A stretch of DNA of 43,231 bases from Dysgonamonadaceae bacterium (GTDB lineage Bacteria; Bacteroidota; Bacteroidia; Bacteroidales; Dysgonomonadaceae), in contig JAISYO010000188.1 of the NCBI GenBank assembly GCA_031269865.1, positions 1-43,231 on the forward strand. Direction: 5' to 3'. Below, one piece after another: positions 9,294 to 17,863 of the stretch. Within the stretch, counting starts at the first letter, position 1. Every line of letters starts with the position of its first letter. The notes below the pieces were generated by a model. It was given only the letters and a program-made list of their open reading frames with translations. It did no database searches and was not told where the DNA came from. The position numbers and the translations under genes were made by a program.

Positions 9294-10898
9294 ATGAAAC
9301 AAAAATCTGAAACCGCATCGGGGGGCGTGCTGTTTTTCGCTATGCTTTTCCTCGTTTTGGTTGTCGCATACGCCCAGCAGCCACCCCCGAAAACGCAGCC
9401 TGGCGTCCGGATCATCGAAATGAAGAAGGCGGGCTTGCTCTACAAAACACCCGGTTCCGATGCCCAGATTTTGAAAGACGATGTCGTGTTTTACCACGAA
9501 GGGGCGTATATGTACTGCGACAGCGCGTATATGTACGAAACTACAAATTCTTTCGACGCCTTCGGGCACGTCCGTATGGTGCAGGGCGACACCATTTTTG
9601 TCTATGGCGATTTCCTCTATTACGACGGCAATACCCGCCTCGCCCGCCTGCGCGAAAACGTGAGAATGGAAGACAAGCAGGCTACCCTTTTTACCGACAG
9701 CTTGAACTACGATCGCAACCTCAACCTTGGCTACTACTTCGACGGGGGTATGCTCGTGGACAGCCTGAACGAGCTGACTTCGTTTTGGGGGCAGTACGAT
9801 CCCACAACGAAAGAATCGCTTTTCAGCGACAGCGTCAAGCTGACGAATCCCGATTACATTATTTTTGCCGACACGCTGAAATACAACACGGAATCGAAAA
9901 TCGCCAACATTCTCGGACCGTCCGTCATTCGATCGGACAGCGGATACATAAACACCACGCGGGGGTGGTACAACACCGTTACGGACGAGTCGCAGCTCTT
10001 GGATCGCTCGGAAGTGTACAGCAACGACGGCAGCAAAAAACTCGTTGGCGACACCATTTTTTACAACCAGAAAACGGGCGTCGGCATCGTGCACGGCAAT
10101 ATGTTTCTGCAAGACACGCTGCGCAAATCCATCATTCGCGGAAACTACGGCTATTACAACGACAAAACGGAATACGCCCTCGCCACCGATTCGGCATTCG
10201 CGGTTGATTATTCCCAAAAAGACTCGCTGTTTCTGCACGGCGACACCTTGGTAATGAAAACCGACACGCTCGGCAGGGAAATCAAGGCGTATTTCAACGT
10301 CCGCTTTTACCGCGAAGACATTCAGGGCGTTTGCGATTCGATGCAGTTCGTATCGAACGATTCCATCTTGTATATGTACCGCGATCCCGTCTTGTGGAAC
10401 CAAGGCAACCAGATTTCGGGCGACGAAATCAATATCCACGTCAATGACAGCACCATCGAAAAGGCGGTGGTAAAAACCAACGCGATGGCTATCCAGTCGC
10501 GGAACGTGGAAAACCAGTACAACCAGTTGAGCGGACGCGATTTGACGGCGAATTTCCGCGACGGCGAAATCCACGACATATTGGTGGAAGGCAACGCCAC
10601 CTCGTTGTATTACGCTTTCGATGAGAAAGATAGCACCATCATCGGACTAAACCACACCGAAAGCCCCTTCCTTTCGATGAAATTTAAAGATCGGAAATTG
10701 GAAAAGCTGAAAATTTGGGCGAACCCAAGGGCGTATATGGATCCGCTGTCCCTGCTCAAACCCGAAGATATGACGTTGAAAGGCTTCGTGTGGCTCGATT
10801 ATTTGAGACCGAAAAGCAACCGCGATATTTTCAGGGGGAACAAACGAAAAGCGGGGGACATTGAAACAAACCCCAAAAAACGGTTCGTGAGGGATTGA
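9294..10898 (+). CDS. OstA/LptA-like outer membrane biogenesis protein
   Basis: N-terminal signal/TM segment; repeated OstA-type beta repeats (DDVVFYHEGAYMYCDSAYMYE..., GDFLYYDGNTRLARLRENVRM). Confidence 0.78.
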   Translation: MKQKSETASGGVLFFAMLFLVLVVAYAQQPPPKTQPGVRIIEMKKAGLLYKTPGSDAQILKDDVVFYHEGAYMYCDSAYMYETTNSFDAFGHVRMVQGDTIFVYGDFLYYDGNTRLARLRENVRMEDKQATLFTDSLNYDRNLNLGYYFDGGMLVDSLNELTSFWGQYDPTTKESLFSDSVKLTNPDYIIFADTLKYNTESKIANILGPSVIRSDSGYINTTRGWYNTVTDESQLLDRSEVYSNDGSKKLVGDTIFYNQKTGVGIVHGNMFLQDTLRKSIIRGNYGYYNDKTEYALATDSAFAVDYSQKDSLFLHGDTLVMKTDTLGREIKAYFNVRFYREDIQGVCDSMQFVSNDSILYMYRDPVLWNQGNQISGDEINIHVNDSTIEKAVVKTNAMAIQSRNVENQYNQLSGRDLTANFRDGEIHDILVEGNATSLYYAFDEKDSTIIGLNHTESPFLSMKFKDRKLEKLKIWANPRAYMDPLSLLKPEDMTLKGFVWLDYLRPKSNRDIFRGNKRKAGDIETNPKKRFVRD

Positions 10899-10964
10899 TA
10901 AGGACAATAAATTTTTTTTATTCTGATATTTGCGCTATTTTTGCAGCCTGAAACGAAAAAGGCA

Positions 10965-11038
10965 GGTCCGGTAGCTCAGCTGGATAGAGCAACAGCCTTC
11001 TAAGCTGTGGGTCTTGGGTTCGAATCCCAACCGGATCA
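10965..11038 (+). tRNA. tRNA-Arg (anticodon TCT)
   Basis: Acceptor GGTCCGG/CCGGATC, anticodon stem ACAGC-CTTCTAA-GCTGT, T-arm TTGGGTTCGAATCCCAA. Confidence 0.95.
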
Positions 11039-11049
11039 CTTCCCTATTG

Positions 11050-11077
11050 CCGTGCGAGAGAACTCGCACGGTTTTTT
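11050..11077 (+). terminator. Intrinsic terminator after tRNA-Arg
   Basis: CCGTGCGAG AGAA CTCGCACGG followed by TTTTTT. Confidence 0.88.
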
Positions 11078-11089
11078 CGTTATTTCCGC

Positions 11090-11554
11090 TTACCTTTTCC
11101 AAAATCTTTCCGTCCAATCCACCATCGCGCCCCCTTCGATGCGGTAGAACCGTTGGTTGGTAGTCGGCGAATCAAGTCCGCCGAGGGCTTCTATGTAAGC
11201 ACCGAGTTTGATGTAGTCGAATGTTTGCAAGGTGCTGTCGGAAAATGTATTACGCCCCGAATACCATGCCGTTTTGACACGCCTGCCGGTTGCGTTGCGC
11301 AAAAAAACCGACAAGCGTTCCACTTCCTGCGGATTGGAATCGCCACCCATAAAACAAACGCACGTGATGGCGTCCCGGTACTTTTCGAGCAAGACCGCCA
11401 ACACATTTTCGTCCAATATCTCGCCAATATCTTCCATCAGATGAGGACTATGACAGCCCTTGCAAGCGTTAGGGCAGCCTGAGATATTGATTGCCAACGT
11501 TACTTCGCAGGGGACTTCCTGAAAAACGATGTCATAATTATGAAACCTTAGCAT
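11090..11554 (-). CDS. nrdG: Anaerobic ribonucleoside-triphosphate reductase activating protein
   Basis: Radical SAM CPNACKGCHSPHLM motif; overlaps the nrdD 3' end. Confidence 0.93.
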   Translation of the reverse strand: MLRFHNYDIVFQEVPCEVTLAINISGCPNACKGCHSPHLMEDIGEILDENVLAVLLEKYRDAITCVCFMGGDSNPQEVERLSVFLRNATGRRVKTAWYSGRNTFSDSTLQTFDYIKLGAYIEALGGLDSPTTNQRFYRIEGGAMVDWTERFWKR

Positions 11555-13622
11555 AATAACGACGCGCAGCCTCTTCCTGCCGGGGTTGTGAGAAATTGCT
11601 AACCCTTTTCATATAGCCTATGATGCGGGTTAAGTAGTCCACGTTCTGACTTTTGCACACGGGACATTCTTTCAAGTTGCGCTTGTCGATGTGTCCGCAA
11701 TCGTTGCAAACCGTGTTGGGAATGTTGAAGGTAAAATAGTTGCAGCCTTCCTGCGTAGCCACCCGCAACAGTTGTGCGTACTGTTCCTTGCTCAAATGTT
11801 CTTCCAGATTCAGATGCAGGGCAGAACCACCCGTCAGGTGCTCGATGTATTTTCGTCCGTGCAGTCGGAATTTGTCGATGACGTTCAGCGACTCGTCTTC
11901 CACGATGTAGAAATAGCTGTTGTAGCAATCGCGTTTTACCGCGTATCCGTCGCGCCTGTCCCATTTGGCGTGTTTCACGCCCACGTTTTCGGCGGGAATC
12001 ATTTCGCAGTTGAACATTACGTCTTTGCTGCGGTATTTCTTGTTGTACTGCTCGATGATGCCGAGCACCTGCTGCACAAAACTCTCATATTTAGGATTGT
12101 CGCTGATTTCTATTCCCAAAAACTCGGCGGCTTCCACCAAGCCGTTCACGCCGATCGTCAGGTATTGTCGCGAAAGATTGATGTAGCCGGCATCGAACAA
12201 GGGCAACATACCTTTTTCCTGCATATATTTCAAGTTCTCGTTGTACGCCAACTGCACCTTGTGCACCAAATCGACGATTTCTTCCAAATAGAACTGAAAA
12301 AGGATTCCTTTTTTGGCTGCGTGCTGAATGCAGCGGTTCAAATTGATCGTCAGAACGCTTTTCGAGCCGGTGGAAACACCGCCAGCCCCCAGCGTGTAAC
12401 TGAATCCGTTGTCTTGAATTTCGTTGCGCAAACGGCAGCAACTGCTCAACGAATCGGCGTTGTCGCTTATGTACGTGAAGAACGAATGCCCTTCGGCATA
12501 CATTTCAGCCGTGAAGTCGCCATATTCCTTGTCTTTGGGTGCGCCGTCCTCAGTCAGCAAAGCCATCGTTTCCACCGGGAAAGTCAGGACGGAACGGGTT
12601 CTTTCGCGGTTAAACCAGCTCATAAAGCGTTTTTGCAACCAACTGATCGATTCCCAATCCGGCTTGCTCCCATCAGGAAACACAAAATTCCCGAAGAGGC
12701 TTTCAAAATAGTAACGATCGTAATATGAGATGTTCCAAAACACCGCTTGGAAATTCCGCGCCCCGGTGGGTTGGTTGATGGAATAGACAATTTGCTCGAA
12801 ATGATCGGTAATTACCTTGTCAATCGTGCGTTGCCGTTTGGATAAATCAACCACCCGATCGGCGTTCAGGTAGTAATCCCTGCCGTATTCCAAGCCGATG
12901 AAATAATTCATATACATAAGAAATTCCGGTGTGGCGCAAGCCCCGCTCAGCATACTCGAAACCATAAAAACCATATTCACGAAGCCGCCGCAAAATGATC
13001 GCAGGTTGGTGGGGGCTTTCGAGTTCCCCCCGATGGACGTTGTGCCACCAATCAGCCAAGGGTACATCGTAATGCTTGCGCAGTAGTTGGCAAGGCTCGT
13101 TTCGTCGTTTTTGTAGATGTAGTGGCTGTTCAGCAAGTCGACGTATTTGTCGGCGACTTCTTTCCCGAACATTTCCTTGATGCGATCAGTCAGCATTCGG
13201 CGGTTGAGCCGTATGAAATTGGATTTGGGCAACTCGCCGATGAGCGTAGCCATATTTTTGTTTTCCACATTGGCGTTGGCGTCGAACTTGCTACCCGAAG
13301 CGGCGTTCGAAGCATCGCAGTAGTCCATCAGGAATGTGAGTTTGTCGCGCACTTCGCGATCTTCCAAATGCTTTTGACGGTAAAGCATATAGGCTTTGGC
13401 TACGGCATAATACCGTTCTGCCATCAGGGCGATTTCCACCTGATTTTGCACTTCTTCCACGGTAATGTCGTTCGTGATGTTTACGCGGCAAAGGATATTG
13501 CCGATTACGTCCTGCGTGGCATAACTGCCTACCGACAAAAACGCCTTCGATATGGCGTTCTTGATTTTCTCGATGGAAAAAACTTCTTTTTTCCCGTCTC
13601 TTTTGACAATGAATAATTCCAT
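11538..13622 (-). CDS. nrdD: Anaerobic (class III) ribonucleoside-triphosphate reductase
   Basis: ATP-cone N-terminus MELFIVKRDGKKEVFSIEKIKNAI; C-terminal zinc motif CNDCGH...CPVCKS; RIIGYMKRV end; start set at 13622. Confidence 0.95.
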   Translation of the reverse strand: MELFIVKRDGKKEVFSIEKIKNAISKAFLSVGSYATQDVIGNILCRVNITNDITVEEVQNQVEIALMAERYYAVAKAYMLYRQKHLEDREVRDKLTFLMDYCDASNAASGSKFDANANVENKNMATLIGELPKSNFIRLNRRMLTDRIKEMFGKEVADKYVDLLNSHYIYKNDETSLANYCASITMYPWLIGGTTSIGGNSKAPTNLRSFCGGFVNMVFMVSSMLSGACATPEFLMYMNYFIGLEYGRDYYLNADRVVDLSKRQRTIDKVITDHFEQIVYSINQPTGARNFQAVFWNISYYDRYYFESLFGNFVFPDGSKPDWESISWLQKRFMSWFNRERTRSVLTFPVETMALLTEDGAPKDKEYGDFTAEMYAEGHSFFTYISDNADSLSSCCRLRNEIQDNGFSYTLGAGGVSTGSKSVLTINLNRCIQHAAKKGILFQFYLEEIVDLVHKVQLAYNENLKYMQEKGMLPLFDAGYINLSRQYLTIGVNGLVEAAEFLGIEISDNPKYESFVQQVLGIIEQYNKKYRSKDVMFNCEMIPAENVGVKHAKWDRRDGYAVKRDCYNSYFYIVEDESLNVIDKFRLHGRKYIEHLTGGSALHLNLEEHLSKEQYAQLLRVATQEGCNYFTFNIPNTVCNDCGHIDKRNLKECPVCKSQNVDYLTRIIGYMKRVSNFSQPRQEEAARRYYAKVS

Positions 13623-13756
13623 AATATACAACCTGTTATAATAAAGTTCATTAGAACCCGTTTCTTGGCAGGACACGAAAGGAAAGAGGTTAAGAAGTTG
13701 GTATAAAACCAGTTCTGCGCCGCCTTTCGCCCGAAAGCCCCAGTAATATGCAACAT

Positions 13757-13945
13757 TGGGCAGGTATTCTGACTTGTTTCGGGCAGTGCGCCTTCCCGTC
13801 GGAAACCGACAGTGGCATAAGAATGCACTTCCTTTTAGCGAAACTTACAGCTACGGGGATAGTCCCTGATTTTCACAGGATTCCCTTTTGGAAACTTAAA
13901 AAGTTTCTTCATCTCTGTTGCCTTCATTGGCAACGGAAAGAACCA
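13757..13945 (-). promoter_or_regulatory. Cobalamin (B12) riboswitch upstream of nrdDG
   Basis: Minus strand reads GGGAATCCTGTGAAAATCAGGGACTATCCCCGTAGCTGTAAG ... GCCACTGTCGG ... GGGAAGGCGCACTGCCCG ... AAGTCAGAATACCTGCCC, the characteristic B12-box architecture; upstream boundary approximate. Confidence 0.92.
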
Positions 13946-14150
13946 AATGTCGAAGACAAAGATATGTATTATTTTTGTTTCGTCCGCCACGCCGGACGTT
14001 AAGTTATTAACAGTTTTGGGAACCGTTTTAATTTTTACGAAATAATTTAAATCCCAAAACCAATGAATACTCATAAAATATTGAATATAAATATATTACA
14101 TCAAAATATCAAAATTTAGTGCATTACAACTAATCACGATAAAACAGATG

Positions 14151-14169
14151 AGCTGTAAAATTTAAACAG
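14151..14169. repeat. Degenerate copy of palindromic repeat core
   Basis: agctgtaaaatttaaacag is the reverse complement of CTGTTTAAATTTTACAGCT. Confidence 0.6.
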
Positions 14170-14239
14170 GTTTTTTGGGGGAAAATGCTCGCGGAAAAAT
14201 TTTCAAAGCACATTTTTATCGGGAAAAATGCCGAAACCT

Positions 14240-14270
14240 TTTGCATTTTAAAAAAATAGAAGTAACTTTG
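14240..14270 (+). promoter_or_regulatory. Bacteroidetes-type promoter for rpsO
   Basis: TTTG 14240-14243, N19, TAACTTTG 14263-14270. Confidence 0.65.
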
Positions 14271-14312
14271 CGAGCCAAAAGTTTTTATAGTGATCATTTA
14301 TAAAACCAATTT

Positions 14313-14582
14313 ATGTATTTAGATTCTGAGAAAAAGAAAGAAATCTTTGCCCAATACGGGAAGTCTAACACTGATACCGGCTCGCCAGAAGCGCAGATAG
14401 CATTGTTTTCGTACCGTATTTCGCATTTGACTGGACACTTGAAGTCAAACAAAAAAGATTATACTACGGAACGCTCGTTGAAAATTTTAGTGGGTAAACG
14501 CCGCCGTTTGCTCGATTACCTGATCGATCAAGATATTGAACGATACAGGGCAATCATCAAAGAACTTGGTATCAGAAAATAA
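14313..14582 (+). CDS. rpsO: 30S ribosomal protein S15
   Basis: 89 aa, GKSNTDTGSPEAQIALFSYRISHLTGHLK...LKILVGKRRRLLDYL. Confidence 0.97.
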   Translation: MYLDSEKKKEIFAQYGKSNTDTGSPEAQIALFSYRISHLTGHLKSNKKDYTTERSLKILVGKRRRLLDYLIDQDIERYRAIIKELGIRK

Positions 14583-14600
14583 AATTTTCAAGGAAAATTA

Positions 14601-14638
14601 AAAAAAGGGTGGGTAACAACGATTACCTGCCCTTTTTT
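14601..14638 (+). terminator. rpsO intrinsic terminator
   Basis: AAAAAAGGGTGGGTAA - CAACGA - TTACCTGCCCTTTTTT. Confidence 0.85.
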
Positions 14639-14826
14639 ATGTCCGCCCGGCTGATTGCCGCAAGCCACGAAACGGCATTTATGCCCCCAAAGTATGCGAT
14701 TTGAATGGGCGTGCGCCGTAACAGAGGCTCGACTCGCAACGGCTATATCAACTATGCATCAGCATTTTATGATATCTCCACCTAAAAAACATATTTTAAA
14801 ACTATGTTTTATAATATACTTTTTTA

Positions 14827-14858
14827 TTTGGTAGATTGTCAAACGTCCGCTATCTTTG
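14827..14858 (+). promoter_or_regulatory. Bacteroidetes-type promoter without a downstream ORF
   Basis: TTTG 14827-14830, N20, TATCTTTG 14851-14858. Confidence 0.6.
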
Positions 14859-14863
14859 CAGCG

Positions 14864-14953
14864 ATAACCTAAAACAATCTTTTTTACCTTGATACTAATA
14901 TCTATATTAACCGAAGACAAAAGGGGACATCTTGATCAAGGTGTCCTCTTTTA
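14864..14953 (+). ncRNA. Candidate small RNA (about 90 nt)
   Basis: Promoter at 14827-14858, no ATG before the hairpin 14919-14952 (AAAAGGGGACATCTTG AT CAAGGTGTCCTCTTTT). Confidence 0.35.
14919..14952. terminator. Hairpin, probable bidirectional terminator
   Basis: 16-bp stem with two G-U-type pairs, flanked by A and T tracts; lies downstream of the XRE gene on the minus strand as well. Confidence 0.6.
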
Positions 14954-14973
14954 ATTTGGGGGGTATGCTGCGA

Positions 14974-15192
14974 TTATTCCACGTCTAAAAGTTCAGCCAA
15001 TTTAACTTCGAGCACTTCACATATTTTGCATAAAGTTCCAAGCGTTGGGTTGGTGCGCCCTTTCTCTATCCGTATCAAATTATTGTATCCGACGTCCAAC
15101 TTGTCAGGCAATTCGGTTAAGGACAAATTTTTCTCTATCCTCAATTCCCTTATTTTCAGCCCGACAAGACGATATATTTCTTTTTTGTCCAT
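14974..15192 (-). CDS. XRE-family HTH regulator
   Basis: MDKKEIYRLVGLKIRELRIEKNLSLTELPDKLDVGYNNLIRIEKGRTNPTLGTLCKICEVL. Confidence 0.88.
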   Translation of the reverse strand: MDKKEIYRLVGLKIRELRIEKNLSLTELPDKLDVGYNNLIRIEKGRTNPTLGTLCKICEVLEVKLAELLDVE

Positions 15193-15204
15193 TTTTTCTA
15201 TCAA

Positions 15205-15504
15205 AAATGATTGGACTGTAAAGAAAATTGATTATTTTTAGGAACAGTTCTCGCGTTGGCGATGACTTCGTGTTACACGTTAGCGTATTCGGTTGGAACC
15301 GGAGCAAAGGGCAATCAAACAGTTACAGGTAAAAATCACTATGTAATTGCTGGCTTAGTGCGCGTAGGCGGTAAAACACCTACCGATTTGGCAGCCGGGG
15401 CAAAAGATTATGATGTGAAAATCACACATTCTTTTATCGACGGTTAGCTTTCTGTCATCACTGGCGAAATTTACACCCCCGCAACAGTTGTTATTACCAA
15501 ATAA
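15205..15504 (+). pseudogene. Degraded Bor-family lipoprotein gene
   Basis: LALAMTSCYTLAYSVGTGAKGNQTVTGKNHYVIAGLVRVGG...KITHSFIDG*LSVITGEIYTPATVVITK*; in-frame TAG at 15445-15447, and no start codon in frame for a full signal peptide. Confidence 0.65.
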
Positions 15505-15506
15505 TA

Positions 15507-15701
15507 TTGAAGGGGATTCTAATCATCGCGGGCAGCTTCCTTGCCATAATGGGTTTGGTGCAGGCAGGAAAATTGCTTCCATATCTGGGCGAACTGACGG
15601 AATATGGCAAGGGCTACTTTTGCGGTGCGATTATCCTGCTTATCATAGGCGTTAGCCTGATAATTATCGGAATACGAATTAAAAAAAATAAAAATCAATA
15701 A
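15507..15701 (+). CDS. Small two-TM membrane protein
   Basis: 64-aa ORF with two hydrophobic segments; TTG start. Confidence 0.4.
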   Translation: MKGILIIAGSFLAIMGLVQAGKLLPYLGELTEYGKGYFCGAIILLIIGVSLIIIGIRIKKNKNQ

Positions 15702-15795
15702 GAGGCATTAACCACATATCCCCTTATCTTGCGGGATAGGGGATATGTAGGAATGAGGTTATCGAAATCCTTATAATTTGATGTTATTCTGTTCT

Positions 15796-17697
15796 TTACG
15801 GCACAATTTCCACCATCGGTGCGCCTTCGCGCACCACGTCGCCCGCCTTCACGAAAACGCGGTGTACCGTCCCTGAGAAATTTGAAGTGATGTCGTTTTC
15901 CATCTTCATCGCTTCCAAAATCAAGAGGTTTTTCCCTTTCGTTACCTTGTCCCCCGGTTTAACATAGACTTCGAGTATCGTTCCGGGTATCGGACATTCC
16001 ACCAAATTTCCAACGATGGGTTCTTCATCGGTTTTTTGTCCGGGTTTCGCTTGTTGCCCAAGGGTTTCGGCAACGGGTGTTTCTTCTTTGTGTCGCGCCT
16101 TAAATTCTTCCTCGCGCTTTTTCCTCAGGAAACCCGTCGCGACGGTGGGAAAAAGTTCGAGCAGCAGCACCTCTTTTTCGTTTTTCGCCAAGGGCAGTTC
16201 GCCGTATTCGGGCAGAAGCGGATTGTCCTGCATTTTGTGCTTGCCGGTGTCGTAGGGCGTTTCTTCGCGTGTCCCGGCAATCAGCAAGCGAAATTCTGGA
16301 TCCACCGGGACAGGCGTCTGCCCATATTCGCCCTTTACCAAAGCGATAAACTGGTTGGACGGGTTAGTGTATTTCGGACGTCCGTTTTTGATGTTGATCG
16401 CCGAATTTACGGCTTGCGCCCCCACAATCTGGCTGGTAGGCGTTACAAGCGGCGGAAGCCCGGCATCGAGGCGCACGCTCGGAATGAGTTTCATAGCGTC
16501 TTCGAGAATGTCGAGCGAATTAAATTGTTTCAACTGCGCCACCATGTTGGTGTACATACCGCCGGGGATTTCGGCGTTTTTAACCAATTCGTTCGGCTTG
16601 GGGAAATTGAAATAGGCTTCGATGGCATAGCAGGCTTTCAACAACGCCGTTTCGTCATTCCGTTTCGCCGCTTCGACGGCGTTGTCAAATTCACGATCTA
16701 TTTCCGCCGGAAGCGTGTCGGTCAGCGGATTGAAGGGCTTCGGGAACTGCTTAACCGCATCGACGGCATCCAATTCCTTGCGGATTTCGAGCAATTGCTC
16801 GTTGATTTTGGCGACAGCTTCCATATTCACGTCGAGTTCGACACCAAGTTTTTTGCAGAAAATGTAAATCAGCTCGATGGCGGGGGCGGCAGGTCCGCCC
16901 GCAAAATTCCAAATCGCCGTGTCCACGACATCGGCACCCGCAACGATAGCCGCCAACACCGCGCCCAAACCGTAGCCGGGGGTGCAGTGCGTGTGGAAGT
17001 CGATGGGGACGTTCAGGTTCTGCTTGAACGACGTTACCAATGCGTTCACACGCGCCGGCGGAATCAATCCGCTCATATCCTTGATTGAAATCATATCGGC
17101 GCCCAACGCCAACATTTCCTTGGCTTTGCCCAAAAAATACTCGTCGGTAAAAACCGGCTGGCGTTTGGGTTGTTCGTACTTCTTGCCGAAAAGACTGCTC
17201 AGAAAACCGCCTTTTTTCCCTTCCTGCGCCGCATCGTCGTATTTCGGATCCACGGTGTAGCAAACGGCGCAATCCGCCATTCCTCCGTATTTCTTGATGC
17301 ACTTCACACTCGATTTTATGTTGTCCACGTCATTCAGCGCATCGAAAATACGCATAATGTCAAGCCCCGAAGCCACCGCGTTTTTGAAAAATCCGTCGAT
17401 AATTTCATCGGGGTAAGGTGCGTAGCCGAAGAGGTTGCGCCCACGAGAAAGAGCCGTCAGTTTCGATACGTTCCCGACGACGGACTTTATCTTTTCGAGT
17501 CTTTCCCAAGGATTTTCGCCCAAATAGCGCATCACTGAATCGGGGACGGCGCCGCCCCATACTTCCATAGCGTAAAAATTAGCGTCTTTGTAGTAGGGCA
17601 ACACCCTGTCCACCTGCGATTGGTTCATTCGCGTAGCGAAAGCCGACTGCTGTCCGTCCCTCAACGTGAGGTCTCTAATCAAAAGTTTTTTGTTCAT
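15796..17697 (-). CDS. oadA: Oxaloacetate decarboxylase alpha subunit / biotin carboxyl-carrier fusion
   Basis: LLIRDLTLRDGQQSAFATRM N-terminus; biotin site LILEAMKMENDI at C-terminus. Confidence 0.92.
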   Translation of the reverse strand: MNKKLLIRDLTLRDGQQSAFATRMNQSQVDRVLPYYKDANFYAMEVWGGAVPDSVMRYLGENPWERLEKIKSVVGNVSKLTALSRGRNLFGYAPYPDEIIDGFFKNAVASGLDIMRIFDALNDVDNIKSSVKCIKKYGGMADCAVCYTVDPKYDDAAQEGKKGGFLSSLFGKKYEQPKRQPVFTDEYFLGKAKEMLALGADMISIKDMSGLIPPARVNALVTSFKQNLNVPIDFHTHCTPGYGLGAVLAAIVAGADVVDTAIWNFAGGPAAPAIELIYIFCKKLGVELDVNMEAVAKINEQLLEIRKELDAVDAVKQFPKPFNPLTDTLPAEIDREFDNAVEAAKRNDETALLKACYAIEAYFNFPKPNELVKNAEIPGGMYTNMVAQLKQFNSLDILEDAMKLIPSVRLDAGLPPLVTPTSQIVGAQAVNSAINIKNGRPKYTNPSNQFIALVKGEYGQTPVPVDPEFRLLIAGTREETPYDTGKHKMQDNPLLPEYGELPLAKNEKEVLLLELFPTVATGFLRKKREEEFKARHKEETPVAETLGQQAKPGQKTDEEPIVGNLVECPIPGTILEVYVKPGDKVTKGKNLLILEAMKMENDITSNFSGTVHRVFVKAGDVVREGAPMVEIVP

Positions 17698-17863
17698 ATT
17701 GGTTAGATTACAATATTGGTTCTTTATTTTGTTTTATTGAATTGGGATCTTTTTTAAAACAAATTTGTGTGTTCAATGGTTTTCAAAATCGTAAAATAAA
17801 TGATTGTCCGCAAAAGCGACCTCTCGCACAAAGGGGATTTTTGCCGCTTTTGCGGACATTTGT

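Noticed and set aside
9117-10574. 485-aa - strand ORF opposite the OstA-like gene
   Set aside because: Antisense shadow of a signal-peptide-bearing conserved protein.
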